Shown here piece after piece: positions 35,925 to 48,350 of a stretch of 64,000 bases of DNA. A program made the position numbers and the translations under genes. The stretch lies in assembly GCA_963513935.1 (NCBI GenBank), contig OY740777.1:14495092-14559091 (forward strand), read 5' to 3'. How positions within the stretch are numbered: position 1 is the stretch's first letter; each line of letters starts with the position of its first letter. The notes beneath the pieces are model-generated. The model worked only from the letters and a program-made list of their open reading frames with translations. It was not told where the DNA came from and made no database searches. Origin of the DNA: Aphrophora alni (lineage: Eukaryota > Arthropoda > Insecta > Hemiptera > Aphrophoridae).

Positions 35925-36110
35925 GAGTCGTAGCTGAATCTACACATTTCTTCTTATAGTATTGGATTAGACCACTCTTTAGTTTTTATTACAAAATTTC
36001 TCTTGACCAACTCTTGTTCTTTTCCGACCTGACGCTGTTATAATATTCGATGGCTAGGCGTATGTTCAGTTATTTCTTTTTTAAGATGGCCAAGAATTTT
36101 TACTACTTAA
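35925..36110 (+). repeat. Unnamed interspersed repeat, copy
   Basis: The segments GTAGCTGAATCTACACAT, TAGTATTGGATTAGA, TCTCTTGACCAACTCTTGTT, GACCTGACGCTGTTATAATA and TTCGATGGCTAGGCGTA follow the order of the 13,050 copy with moderate divergence. Confidence 0.6.
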
Positions 36111-36565
36111 AGCAACAAAGGAAAACAAAAATGAAAATTAGATTTTAATCAAATACAACTTACGCTGAGAACTTGCTTATGAAAAAGCTAGTCAACTTTA
36201 GGCTTTCGCTTAAATATACAAATACAAAAAAAAAGTTAATTCCATCTGCTTCCCATAGTGAGCTGGGGTCCACTGGAACACATTTCGTTTTCCTTTCTCT
36301 CTGAGACTAGACAGCTTGCATATTTTTAAGTAGTAGTAACCAGAGTCCTCCTATTGATGAGCAAAACAGTTAATTTTTATAATCCGGATAGTTTAGGTCA
36401 GTCACCGGAACGACTCGGACAAAAAACTCTTTCATTCATATCATCTATCACTAATGACGTCATATATACTCCGGATCCTTTGCAGGTGTCACTATTATGA
36501 CTCTTCCCTACTCCCCACTGTTTCTCACTTGTTCAGATTTTGTATCTTTCAAATCACTTCGGTAC

Positions 36566-36568
<3 letters not shown>

Positions 36569-36641
<73 letters not shown>
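36569..36641. repeat. (TC)n microsatellite, about 73 bp
   Basis: This is an uninterrupted TC run. Frames across it encode Ser-Leu repeats and are artefacts. Confidence 0.95.
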
Positions 36642-36647
<6 letters not shown>

Positions 36648-37085
36648 TCTCCTTTGCTTCCGATATTCTCAATATCTCACATTCCTAGAATTATTTCAAT
36701 TGCTCATAAGCTAGAGAGTTTACCTTTTTATTTTGAGTCAATTTAGTTTTTATGAATGTATTTGTATTTAGTACAAATATCATATTACTGTTAATATGCC
36801 AAAAGTACAATGTACTACAATTAATTTGATTATATTATTATCTTTGTACACAGATTTTACTGATTTTATGTGTATAGTTTGTTCTATTTTTAATTTTTGG
36901 TTAATATCTATTTTGTATACATTTTCTTTTTTTCTAAACTTGTTTTCTCATATTGATTGTATAATTACTTTTATTATCTTATAAATAAAAATATTCCCAG
37001 ATATAAAATTTCGTTTGGAACTCTAAATAAATTTTGTAAAACGATCGCAAAAAAAAAAGAATAATAAGACTGTAATTATTTTCTA
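36642..37085. other. AT-rich intergenic DNA
   Basis: A 62-codon frame rich in Phe, Ile and Leu (36,796-36,984) follows from T-rich composition and is not called a gene. Confidence 0.35.
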
Positions 37086-37089
37086 TTGC

Positions 37090-37375
37090 AGTCCGTGATT
37101 TGAACGAGCCAAATGAAAGATGAACGAAGACTGACCTGTCATAATCTGAAGCAACTATTCGAGTCAGAGCTAAATAATCTGAATCAACCATTCGAGTCAG
37201 AACTGAATGATCTGAAACAGCCAATCGGGTAAGAACCAAATGATCAGAAGCAACCATTCCGGTTAGATTCAAATGATCTGACGCAACCATTCCCGAATAG
37301 ACAAATGATACAAAGCAATATTCAGGTCAGTGTGTTCATTTGGGACTCGGATTAACAGCTGATCCGAATCATTAT
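37090..37375. repeat. About 36-bp degenerate tandem repeat with inverted flanks
   Basis: Variants of AATGATCTGAAACAGCCAAT plus TCGGGTAAGAACC recur about five times between 37,140 and 37,290. The flanks GATTTGAACGAGCCAAATGA (about 37,097) and TTCATTTGGGACTCGGATTA (about 37,336) are imperfect inverted copies. The layout is similar to, but weaker than, the element at 11.5 kb. Confidence 0.55.
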
Positions 37376-37837
37376 AAATATAAAATCTGTATCTTTCAAG
37401 TCAAGTGGTGATACTTTAATCAGCCTGTCCGTTCTGGAGTCAGTAATATTACAAATGTCACGTTCTCTTGTCACCAGAGAGCATTCTAGAGTTGCATACT
37501 CATAGCTGGCTAAAATCTCTGAATTAATTCTTGATATCCTGAATTTGCCATAAGAAAAAAAAATTCCTTTTTGGTTGAAATAAACCCATCTTGACTTTTG
37601 TTTATTAACATTAATCGTCCAAATGTAAAAATTTTATCATATACTTTTATCTTCTGTTTCTCCTCTTTTAACTCTCCCTTAAAGTGTCACGTTCTTATCG
37701 CGTCCGGATATAGGGTGTCGCATATATAGTCTGTAGATATTTGGTGACCTTTCACAGTATTTAGCCTTACACAACCAAGCGAGTCTCTAAGTGGACCAAC
37801 CTTTCTCTACTTGCTTGTGGGAAAAACTTAAAGAGAA
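37376..37837. other. Intergenic DNA
   Basis: No gene or clear repeat is recognised. Confidence 0.35.
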
Positions 37838-37841
37838 AAAA

Positions 37842-38290
37842 ATATATATATATATATATATATAGATTTATGTATAAGACCTTTCGAGTGCCTAATGGTA
37901 CGGGCGACGACCTATTGGAGGCCTGGAGTGCTTGAACTCAGGCATTCAAAAGGTCTGTTTTCATACACTAAAACGACCTTTTGTGCCCTCTGTATAAAGC
38001 GAAAACGTCGACGAACCTTTTGGATGCCTAGAGTGCCTGGCGTGAAATGTACGGGAGACGATATTTTGAAGGCTTATATACGATCAGTTACAAATGCCAC
38101 CTATTGAAGTCTTATACGATCAGTTACAAAAGTAACCTTTTAAAGGCTTTAGTTGACGCCTGTTCCTGTTAATTTCTATTTTCTGATGCCTGTTATCACC
38201 ATGGTATAAGTCATCGTGTTTTATAGACCTTTTGAAGACCTGCTATTATTTAAATAGAACCTTTTGAAGACCTTATGCTCTGCAATAAAC
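37842..38290 (+). repeat. TA-microsatellite-linked repeat with AGGCACTCNAAAGGTC-type units
   Basis: A TA run (37,842-37,864) is followed by GTATAAGACCTTTCGAGTGC and then several degenerate units of the form GACCTTTTGAAGACCT or GCCTGGAGTGC. The mirror arrangement, in inverse orientation, occurs at 52,130-52,479, where GGCACTCAAAAGGTCTTATA runs into a TA tract. Both appear to be copies of one element with the TA run at the same end. Confidence 0.6.
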
Positions 38291-38689
38291 TTAATTTTGA
38301 CATTACTTTGTCTGAAACATTATTTGAGTAAAATTTTGCGTCACATAACAATATTGTATAGTTTTAATACAAAAAAAATTGATTTAATAATTTTGTCATA
38401 TCACTTACTTTCTTTCATTAATACTATTGTTTGTCAAATACTAATGAAGTAACTATTTATTTTAAATATAACTAGAGGGTACATAATCCTCTGTTCGCGG
38501 TACAACTCCCGTTCAGCCATTCGTTGTCCTTGTTTTCATAATATAGTTAACAGAATGTTAAAATATGTTACACATTATTAATCAGAAGACGAAAATAGTT
38601 ACATTTATTTCTACAAACAAGTAGGCTACGGTATTTATTTTTTCAAGTTTATAAATAAAACTATATTTTAACTAGTTACCATTTTACTT

Positions 38690-38940
38690 TCACACTATAC
38701 TATAGTATAGAGAAAGTATAGTGATCGCAAAAAAAATCGATGATGAGATTTTTGTGGATATACCCGTTTTGGGACCCCCTGAGTCCAAAAAAATGGTTTT
38801 TACAAAATGTCTGTCTGTATGTCTGTATGTATAAAAAGCTAGAGAGAAAAATATTCGATCGATTTCAAACAAATTTGCACCAAGCATGTCAATTAGGCAT
38901 GCTTTATTTTTGTTTAAATTTGTTAAATTGTTAAATTTGT
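38690..38940. repeat. Dispersed repeat fragment (GTGATCGCAAAAAAAATCGA)
   Basis: A palindromic start (CTATACTATAGTATAG at about 38,695) is followed by GTGATCGCAAAAAAAATCG, GGATATACCCGTTTTGGGAC and a TCTGTCTGTATGTCTGTATG tract. A similar GATCGCAAAAAAAGAC piece occurs near 52,768. The class is unknown. Confidence 0.4.
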
Positions 38941-39120
38941 TTAACAACAAAACACACGTCATAGTACTTTTCCCAGCCCTAAAATGTATGTTATACTGTA
39001 CAGTCCTAATAGTAGTTATGCGATTAAGCAGAAAAGTGTCTTAAATTAATTCAGCAGCCTAAACAGTTACTTTTTGTAGTGTTTAACAACAAAACACATG
39101 TCATAGTACTTTTCCCAGCC
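38939..39120. repeat. 40-bp direct repeats about 142 bp apart
   Basis: GTTTAACAACAAAACACACG followed by TCATAGTACTTTTCCCAGCC at 38,939-38,977 recurs with one change at 39,081-39,120. This could be a local duplication or the ends of a short insertion. Confidence 0.7.
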
Positions 39121-39548
39121 TTAGGGCATTTACTGTCTGGGCATTGAAAGACAAGAAATTGAGATATTCGGCAAAATACACTGGGAAATCCTCACACTTA
39201 ACAAATATCATAAACCACCTAACTTATAGAAAGGTTTTGAACCCGAACGGCCATAAAGGACCACCGGGTTTTCACTAATTGGTTCTGTTAAAAGCATGCG
39301 TTAATGACAAACCTATAAATATAAGTAAATATGTTTTTTTCACAAACACTCCCGAAATTACACGCCCTTACTACATGTAAAAAAAAAAAGTTTGCTAATG
39401 GCCACCTTAGGATCGTCACGTTTATGGAAACAGATAATACAAATTTTCCCTAGGCCCTTTAGTGGAACCGACCTTATTAACCTATCTTGTTATTTGTGCT
39501 TTAGATAATAGTATTAATACATACAACTGCTATATTATAAATTTCAAA
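39121..39548. other. AT-rich intergenic DNA
   Basis: Nothing recognised. Confidence 0.35.
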
Positions 39549-39712
39549 TATACAGGATGCCCTCGAAATCTCTGGTCCCCTTTTGTGGATTTGTTCCTGG
39601 AATCGAGACAAACAAATTTCACAATATAAACATAGGTCAACGGTGCTTACTTTTTCGTCTGTATAACAAATCCACAAAAGGGGACCAGAGAGTTCGGGGG
39701 CATCCTGTATAT
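39549..39712. mobile_element. MITE with about 45-bp terminal inverted repeats
   Basis: The left end TATACAGGATGCCCTCGAAA, then TCTCTGGTCCCCTTTTGTGG, and the right end with CCACAAAAGGGGACCAGAGA, then GGGGGCATCCTGTATATA, are inverted over about 45 bp with a few mismatches. The element is about 160 bp, non-coding and bounded by TA on each side, consistent with a TA target duplication. The overlapping minus-strand frame (39,501-39,734) is an artefact. Confidence 0.8.
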
Positions 39713-40734
39713 AATCATATGTAACACAATACAATATAACAATAGTCCCATGTAATGTTTCCAGATTTTTCGTTGGAATTACAACTTTCTTTACTAGATC
39801 CCATTATTCTGTACTGAAGAACAAATTAATTCTTTATAAAACATAATTTATGGAAAGATTGATTAAGCTATGCCTAAACTTGGTCAAGGCTTGTACGAAT
39901 GTACTAGGATACTTAGATAACTTTTTTTTTTTATAATAGATGGCATAACAGTTGAACCCAGCCTATATGTATGTATTCACCTTAAAAGTAGGAGGAATTC
40001 ACTAAATGAAAGTTTTAATAGTAAAATTGAGTGTTGGTGTGGAAAAGTGGGTTTTTTGAGCCCTAACGGTTCGTCGGAGAAATAACCTAAATAGTAAAAT
40101 ATGTAGGAAATTTTATGTTCTTTCATTTTGAGTATGCTAGAGAGGTTATTAAAGAATAGAGAAAACCTGCAAGAATGAGATTTTTTACCTTTTTTGCATT
40201 TTTGTCAATGTTGGGTCACGAAATTTTGTAAGCAAACCTCAGATTCGGATTCAGCACCCCAAAAAACATAGAGAGGGGAAGAAATAAAAACTACCCTACA
40301 ACTTTCCTAGTAATCCACCAATGTAATTTGACATATGTGCAATTGAACAATATACTAACACATTTTTGTTCAAATACTAAGAGACGAGCAGCTCAAAAGT
40401 TGTAGATTAATAATTTCCAAAATATCAATTTAACAATGAATTTTACGAAACAAGTGCACACTTTGTAGAGAAGTTGGAGTCCTAAACTTGTGTCCAAAAA
40501 AATTAATCTATACTATAAATTAACCATTCTAGTGCGCGCTACAAAGCCGTTACATTTGTTGTTCATTAGTCACCTATCACATCCCGCCGGAAATAAGTCG
40601 AGTTACGGTAACCCTATATTATGTTCATATTAGGTTAATACCATTCAGTTTTACTCGTTTTCAGTTACATATGAATTTGCTTACTTATTCAAATACTGTA
40701 GATTAGGTTGTATTAAACGCTATAATTGTTTAGC
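39713..40734. other. AT-rich intergenic DNA
   Basis: No gene is recognised. Parts near 40,060-40,450 resemble diffuse repeats elsewhere in the window. Confidence 0.35.
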
Positions 40735-41100
40735 ATACAGGGTGTTTTGCGAGAGTTTGGCACAACTTCAGAAGATGATAGGGGTCCACCTAAAAAAAAT
40801 CAAAATTGTTCATATGTACCTAGGGCCAGAAAAGCTTCGTTTTCCAGACATCCGCCATTTTGTTTCTTTTCCAAAATGATTTATACCTAGAGAACAGTTT
40901 GACCGATTCAGTTTGAACTTGGCACAAAGTTTAACCTAACAATGATAGACCCTATATATATACAGGGTGAGTTTCTACTGACACCATTAACTTCGCCAGT
41001 ATATTCTACTCACTAAATGGAATAAAAAAGTTCATATGGACCCATGTCCGATCTCAACCGTTTGGCTGTAGTCGCGTATTTTGTGTTTTTTTTCAAAATC
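40735..41100. repeat. Two adjacent ACAGGGTG-type repeat elements
   Basis: ACAGGGTGTTTTGCGAGAGT at 40,738 and ACAGGGTGAGTTTCTACTGA at 40,963 begin two related segments. The first contains TTCATATGTACCTAGGGCCA and CCGCCATTTTG; the second contains TTCATATGGACCCATGTCCG at a similar offset. Strings of this type start many short dispersed repeats of insects. They are non-coding. Confidence 0.55.
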
Positions 41101-41599
41101 ATGATATTTTGCCTCACTATTTGTTTGAGACATTTAGTGTTTAAGACATTCTCGCTCTTGATCAGAGGACATTTTTCGCATATATACTCATGTTCAGAGC
41201 ACAGTTACTGTCCTCTGAATATTAGGAGGACAGTGTATTCTCATCAAGAGTATATGTAACTTACTGTCCCCTTAACATAAGTTAACATAACACGGATTTT
41301 TGCAACAAATGCTGCCAACATTGTCTTGTCCCCAACATTTTCCCTTCTTCTATACTCTCATTTTTGTTATCTCCCTAAATTTCTCTCTGCAATTGGCATT
41401 AAAAATTTGGTTTATTTTAGTTTAAATCGATGGAAAATAAACAATTAACATCAAATTTTGTATGACGACTTTTTCTATAGACTTGTGGGTGGAAACACAC
41501 GATAATATTTTAACTAGACTTTTTTTCTATAGATAAAAAACAATCTAGATTATTTAATACCATATTTATTGATTTAGATCATTTATCGAACTAATAAAC

Positions 41600-42310
41600 G
41601 CTATTACGCAACTTACCCAGCGCAACATTAATATTAAGACACCGTTTGACCGATCACCATAAAAATCGGCCAATATGTTTTTTTTTTTCATTTTCCCTAA
41701 TTATTATAAAACCATAATGTTACTTACCCCAGCCCAACAATAATACTATGACACCATTTGACAGATTACGAAGAAAATTTTCAAACTCATTTAACTCATT
41801 AATGTAGAATGTTTTTATCTAATTATTATAAACGCTATCATGTTACTTACCCAGTCTAACATTAATACTAAGACACTGTTTGACCGATTAACATGAAAAT
41901 TGGCACACACATGTATTATTTCATGGAGAAGGTTTTTATCTAATTATTATAAACATCAGCTTGTTACTTACCCAGTCTAACATTATTACTAAGACACCGT
42001 ATGACCGATTAACATGAAAATTGGCACACACATGTATTATTTCATGGAGAAGGTTTTTATCTAATTATTATAAACATCATAATGTTACTTACCCAGTCTA
42101 ACATTAATACTGAGACACTGTTTGACCGATTAACATGAAAATTAGCACACACATGTATTATTTCATGGAGAAGGTTTTTATCTAATTATTATAAACATCA
42201 TCATGTTACTTACCCAGTCTAACATTAATACTAAGACACCGTTTGACCGATTAACATGAAAATTGGCACACAAATGAATTATTTTAAGGAGAAGGTTTTT
42301 ATTGAATTAC
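41600..42310. repeat. 121-bp tandem array next to a Helitron helicase end
   Basis: Six units start with ACTTACCCAG at about 41,611, 41,723, 41,845, 41,966, 42,087 and 42,208. The last four are very similar (TCTAACATTAATACTAAGAC, ACCGTTTGACCGATTAACAT, GAAAATTGGCACACAC); the first two are diverged. The array lies about 60 bp beyond the stop codon of the minus-strand helicase fragment, so it occupies the 3' side of that element. Confidence 0.85.
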
Positions 42311-42368
42311 TATTGGAAACCTCAAAATATAAGAAGTAAAAGCTTTTTATTGAAAACATTCTAACTAT

Positions 42369-42556
42369 TTAAAATTCTTGTTTATAAACAACATTTTTCC
42401 TTTTGTTATCTGGGGGTATGTTATACAAATTTTTCGGATTTCCTACTCGAGATCAAGCTACGTATAATTGACAGTGAGAAAAACAGGAATCTTTGAGACT
42501 TATGCCGCAATACTTTAAAGTTTGTCCCTATGGTTTATCTGGCTTAATGTTAATGT
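42369..42556 (-). pseudogene. Helitron-type Pif1 helicase, C-terminal end
   Basis: On the minus strand the frame reads INIKPDKP, a stop, GQTLKYCGISLKDSCFSHCQ, LYVA, a stop, SRVGNPKNLYNIPPDNKRKN, VVYKQEF and the final stop at 42,369. The helicase motif T-I-N-K-x-Q-G-Q-T-L-K...G-Q-L-Y-V-A-C-S-R-V and the ending K-N-V-V-Y-K are characteristic of the RepHel protein of insect Helitrons. Two internal stops make it inactive; the TGA replaces the cysteine expected before SRVG. The Rep domain and Walker motifs are absent nearby. Confidence 0.82.
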
Positions 42557-42800
42557 GTAACATATGGGTCTGACTTTTTAATCTTACAAAAGTTATCGGC
42601 GTAACTTTACATACTCTATAGTGTTTACTTTATTTTTGATTTATCCCTTACATCTAGTAAAACTTGATGGTTTATCTGGCTTATTGTTAATGTGTGACAA
42701 TTGTGTCTGACGTTGTCATCTCGCAAAAAGTTAACGGTTTAACTCTATATACTGTATAGTACTTACTTTATTTCTGATTTATTACTTGCGTCTAGTGGAA
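42529..42800. repeat. Tandem duplication of about 135 bp upstream of the helicase end
   Basis: TATGGTTTATCTGGCTTAAT at 42,529 recurs as GATGGTTTATCTGGCTTATT at 42,667. Each copy is followed by GTTAATGTGT, a GTCTGAC block, AAAGTTA(T/A)CGG and CTTACTTTATTT or TTTACTTTATTT. The duplication includes the upstream edge of the helicase fragment. Confidence 0.6.
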
Positions 42801-45800
42801 AGGAAGCAAGACTATCGTCACCTTTGAATACGTATTCATTGACTTCATTTAAGTTAAAAATATAAATAAATAAAAACCAACCCACTCTATAAATATTACA
42901 TCACATCCTTTTTTTGCCCTATGGTAATCTATTAATAAAAAATTGAAAGACATTTCTACTTTTAAAAAAAGAGAGATTGAGATTGTAGTTTTTCTTCGTA
43001 TAAATTTATCTCTATTCAGACAAAATGTGTATATTCTAAAAACACAGTAGAAATGTAAACTTTTTGGAGATATTAAAAATATATTATATTACATTGATTA
43101 GTATAACATTTATATAATATAAAATTAATTAATAAATATATTGAAATTGCTATTTTAAACGACAAAGGCCTACTTAGGAAAATGTATTAACAACCAAATC
43201 TATAACTAATTATGAGGGCTAGATACCGAGTTTTTACGAAATAATGCTACAAATCTTCTTTCCTTGTAATATTTAGCATTGACTTGGTGGCCGGTATGTA
43301 GTGGCCGGTTGCATAAACGTCAATCAGATATGATCTATGATCATCGTCCAAATTGATCTAACATCAAGAGTTTATGTTTATTATTGAGTATATGTTTAGA
43401 GTTTACCTAACATTATATTTTGTTGTATTACTTCATGTTTCATTGATTGTAGACATAAAAATTGACCAAGCTGCAAAATTAGCAGTCTAGTAGTCGTTCA
43501 GGTAGCCTCTGCCCCTAATAAAACAAAGGGGCTACAGTGTGTTGATATATAAAAGAAACTAAACGTTTTGTTAACGGTTTTAGACTAATGTCTCCAATGC
43601 CTAGTATCTGTTGTCTTTAATGCAGTGCAATTACATTTATACAAAAAATTCAATACAATCAGTATGAAAATATTTCAATAATAAAAATTAAATCCAATTT
43701 TAATCCTAATCTTTTAAATTTTGGACATTTATATTTCATTATTATTTTAAACACATATTATTGAGACAGTATCAAATTTCAGCACAATATTTAAAACGCT
43801 TAAGTTTCAACTAAAAGTTATCGCACATTAGGACCGTTTAAGGTTATAATTATTATTGTTATGGAATAAATACTTCTTTCCACAGAACTTTGGTTTAACC
43901 GGAACAGAATGGTCAGGATCGAATTTAAAACCTATATCCTTTTACTAAAAATATTAGGGATTTGTGATTATAGATTGCCAAAAAATTACCGTTTACCGTT
44001 TTTACATTGAGGTGGATTGTAATAACTGTTATTGATGTACTCAATCGAAAGAAACTGACTTCTAAAACTGTTAAAAATTATAAATAGCTAGGAAAGAATT
44101 CACGACTGACGTAAAAATTTGTCTTTTAAACCGAAAATGTATATCTTTGTTTTCTTTTATATGTGTGTGAATTTGTAACATAAATAAAACTAAAATTTAT
44201 TTTAGGAAAGTTTGATAGAAAGGTTTCTACGGTAGTCTTTAATTTATGTTTTCTAAAAATATTGTGACTGACCATTACAGCTCTCTCATTATCAGGAATT
44301 ATTTTGTCTTAACTGCTATGTTGAGGTTCAGGTAGCCAGGGCGTTAAGACTAACCTAGCCTCTCTTAGTTTTATGACACTAAGAGACATTTATATATTTT
44401 AAATGAGCCTGACGTTTTATCTTTTCGGGAAAATCATTGTTTTTAAAATTCCTTTAGACTTAAAGAAAGCGAACACTATCCCAATTCATATTGCCAACAA
44501 TTAAAAATAGCGTATGCCTTTTACATTTTAGGAATCTTGATTTTCTTAGTAATAACGATGCCATTTTTTAATTAAGATAATTAGTATTACTACTGTTACA
44601 TATTAATTATAAACAAGTGAATGGATCAAAAAAATAACGAACTTTGTCTAAGAACTGTTTCTTGTTAAATAAGAAAGTTTGTGTGTATGTATATATTGAA
44701 GCACACTTTAAGAGTGTTATATAGGTAAGGATTTTTTTTTAAAGTACTAAATTTAAATTGGATGAGTCAGAGGTGGGAGGCACAACAAATTACATGACGT
44801 TAAAGTTGAAGAAGTCCTGGAAAATATTTCAAAGTTTTTAAACAATAAATCGTACTATAGCTATTCAACAACTCGAGCAGAATATTGGAGAACTCAAAAA
44901 TTCCAATAACTTATTTCAATAACCTATGTATGGTCAAAGTTATATGCTTCTTTGACGCAGAAGGATAGCACTTTCGTAAAGGATCTTTAATTGTGGTTTC
45001 TTATAATTATATTTAATTTTAGCAATAAATGAATTACAGTACTGTAGTTATTAGTTAAAGCACAAATTTGGTAATTTCCCTAGTTCACAATATTATCCTG
45101 AAAACGGAAAAATAGACAGCCAGAGTGAAGTCTAAAGACGACTTTATTTTTATTATATAGAGGAACTATATTAATCTTTGTTTTTCTAAATCTTAGGTAG
45201 TTGGTTCGAATCTAAATCTCGTTATTTTATTTTTTTTAATAAGCCTAAAGATTTTAATTTATTTAGGAAAGGCTATTTATAATACTAAATTAATTAAGAT
45301 TCTACAAAGAAAGTACGTTTGTTGTTTTTAAGATTCGTGTTAAATAGAACAATGTTGAAAATACAATAATGAGACACCGTGAAAATAATAGAGGTTGCAG
45401 TTTTACAAGAACAGAAAAACACCCCCCCCCCCAGCCCACATCCAAAACAGAATCACGGACGCATGTTATTCACAATTATCATCTCATCAGAGAATAAACT
45501 ATATTTCCGTTCACACAGTTGGTTTGTTCACATGTAAGCCTATAAGGTTACTCATCAACATTTGAAGAATTGTGTCAGGAAGTAGTTCTTCCTTCATTGG
45601 AACACACTGGGCTTGTTAGGAGTGTTACTGAACTAAGATGTCTACAAGGAATTGTTTAATCAAATATTTACACATTTTATCTTTACAAAAAATACTGTTC
45701 AGCAATTTGTGAAACACGTAAAAACATTTTGCCTTAAAATAGTTGATTTTTTTTTTTTGACAAATTTCTTTATTTATCGAAGTTAAAGAGACCAACAGTG

Positions 45801-47818
45801 AAAAACGAAATATATTTTATCTAACTTCGTTTTAAGATATGTTAAACAATTTGAAGAAAACTGAACAAAAATTACGCGAGCTACTCAATTCGCCAGAGTT
45901 TTGACACTCCAAAAATCGGTTCCAAGCTTTTCCGATTTCTCGATTTATTATGGATTTAGTAATTTATATTAAACATTGAATTTAAAAAACGGTTAAATAT
46001 CATCAGAATTCTTTGACAACTGTATCGAACTCATCCAAAAGAAATGTTTGTGACAAATAAGTTGAAATTACTCAATCAAACTTCAGAACAATCAAAACTT
46101 CAATAGTACAGTTCAATAGAACAGATTAAGTACGACAATATATACATTAAATGCTATATAACATGTAGGATAATCCTATCGTGCTTAGTTTTCGAATATC
46201 CGCCATTTTTTAAAAATAAAATAACATTATAACTTTAGAAATATATATGATATTGAGTTCAGATTTAATAAACGCATTTTTCATGTAAGGTTTTATACGA
46301 GAATTGAAAATGATTTCATTTTAAAATGTTAAAGTCGTATATATTGAAAACTTGTTAACTTTATAAAACAATTACAAGAGAGTGAAACTTTTATTTGTTA
46401 ATGACGAACAATATGGTATTTATATTTGTACTGTAGCAGTAAAAGAATATATATTTGAACAGAAAAGGGAAAATTGCATCACAAATATTATATAATTTTA
46501 ACAACAAATAAACTTGTGCTCTATGAAGTAAGAATCGGTTGACATTTGATGGTTGGAGAACTGAGGGGTTGGTTTTGAGATTGTCTAGATAAACATTTAT
46601 AGTTAGTTATAGAAATTCGAACAAACAATATTAGGTAGTAGCAAATTTAAAAAAAAATAGTAGAAATAGGATGTGGATATCTAGTTATGACTCACTTATG
46701 CTTAGTAAGGAGGGAGTAATGCAACGTTGTCACATGGTGTGTTTTTTCTACCTGCGCCAATTCACTGTTTATTTTACAGTTGGACACAATATTAATATTT
46801 GCCCGGTCGCAAATTTCTCTACATTTGTATTCAGGAACTTTACAACTATATTTTAAATATTTAATAATGTTTTTAATTGATTAAAAAAATACTATTATTA
46901 GGTCTGGAATATGAAAGACAAACGTTTATTTATTGTTTACCTTATTTTTGAGGGTCACTCAAATTACAAAGTCATACTATGCCACGTAAAAGTCAGACAT
47001 TTTTATTTCTAGAAATGAATAGAGGTGTAAGTACGCCTTTGATAAGTTATGTTGTTTTTCAGAGACAAGAACCCTTAGATGCCGAGGATCCCCCAAGAAA
47101 AAAAAACAAGTGTTATCCATTTAATTTACCTTTCTTAACGGAATTAATTCAACAAATCGGTCGGGAAGAACACCCTGGATAAATTGTATTGTTTTATATA
47201 AACTGTTGTTTCCTAAGTATTATATGGAGAGAAAATTGCACTTCACCGTCCAGTAGTTCAATAAATAAATGATTTAGGCAACTCAAGACATATGTAAGCT
47301 TAACATTCATTTCATCAACCATGATAATTAATCTGGTGATATTCCCCCTGCTTGTCCAGAATTTAGAATAAATTTAGATAGTACTCAACAAAAAAACCTT
47401 TCAAAAAAGTAAAACTTTCGTAAGTATGACTTGCGTTTTATTCCCTTTATAAATAAGGCAGCGAAAGCATGAGAAATCATACTGGGGTGGGGGTTGTCTC
47501 TGAACACTATTCCAGTGGGCGACATATCACCCCACATTTGATTTATTAATAAATTCCTAAATACTACCATCTTGGAAAAGCAATTTTTATTAATAAACCA
47601 ATAATATAAAATTTATTGAGCATATATTATGTTAATAATCATTTCGAAGTTGTATTATACAAAGACTTGAATATAACTAGCATAATACCTTCAACAACCA
47701 TAAAATAGTATTTAGATTTTTTTAAAACGTAAGTGAGCAGTTAAAAATCGAAAATTCAAATTAAAACTTAAAATATTTTTAAAGAAGATAACATGAGCAT
47801 TATTATTTTATATTTTAT
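42801..47818. other. Five kilobases of gene-poor AT-rich DNA
   Basis: I find no supported gene. At about 43,290-43,320 GTGGCCGGTTGCATAAACGT resembles the end of a known kind of insect terminal-inverted-repeat element, but no partner end is visible. A C run at 45,421-45,432 and an ATCCGCCATTTTTT motif at 46,196 are the only other marks. Open frames at 46,671-46,856 and 46,979-47,182 show no family motif; the second (with PPRKKNKCYPFNLPF) lies within 1 kb of the helicase fragment and might belong to the same element. Confidence 0.4.
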
Positions 47819-48350
47819 TTACAAGTTAAAGTTTTTTCCAGCTTCAACTACTGCATTTTCTAAGTTTAGACCTTGATTTTTATGAATAGTTATTACATAA
47901 CTATTGCAAATTGGAAATTGTTTTCTTATTATAAAAGCATTCCTCATTAATTGAAATTTAGATTCTATACGTTCTATAGAATATTGTCTTTTATTGGTAA
48001 GTTCAATTTTAAAAATGTCGACAACATTATTATTATCTCTTGTTACAGAAATAATAGTACCTATTGTACCATTAGCCAAGCCGATAGAAACATCAATATT
48101 TCGTCTTATCATAATTTTTGATCCAGCTTTTATTTTAATTACTCTAGCTAATCCTGCAGTTCGTGAACTACCCGCTTCATCATTCATTAAAGACTTTATT
48201 ATTTTTTTGTGCATATTCTTCGCTCGAGTTGTATCTTCGGCAACAAGCTCAATTTCCTCGGCATTAATTTTTTTTAACATAGCATCTTTAAGGTATCGCA
48301 CATTTGATTGGTAGGTAATAAGCAAACAGTATTTAGAAAGTTACAAAGTT
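47819..48350 (-). pseudogene. Pif1-like helicase, C-terminal half
   Basis: The 168-codon frame 48,325-47,819 contains EIELVAEDTTRAKN, then AGSKIMIRRNIDVSIGLANG, TIGTIISVTRD and SYVITIHKNQGLNLENAVVE. Pif1-family SF1B helicases show the pattern V-M-x-x-R-N-I-D...L-x-N-G-x-x-G and later Y-x-x-T-I-H-K-x-Q-G (motifs in the second RecA domain). A few upstream codons in another frame (CLLPTNQMCDTLK) add the preceding motif. Walker A and B and the first RecA domain are missing, so it cannot act as a helicase. It lies directly after the C48 peptidase remnant on the same strand. The sequence differs from the Helitron helicase end at 42.4 kb (HKNQGLNLE against GQTLKYCG), so it is a second Pif1 lineage. 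Confidence 0.8.

Noticed and set aside
36454..36746. Frames with Ser-Leu runs
   Set aside because: They are translations of the TC microsatellite.
46979..47182. 67-residue frame with a PPRKKNK stretch
   Set aside because: It begins well and is basic in the middle, but no family is recognised and the neighbouring DNA is only an element remnant.
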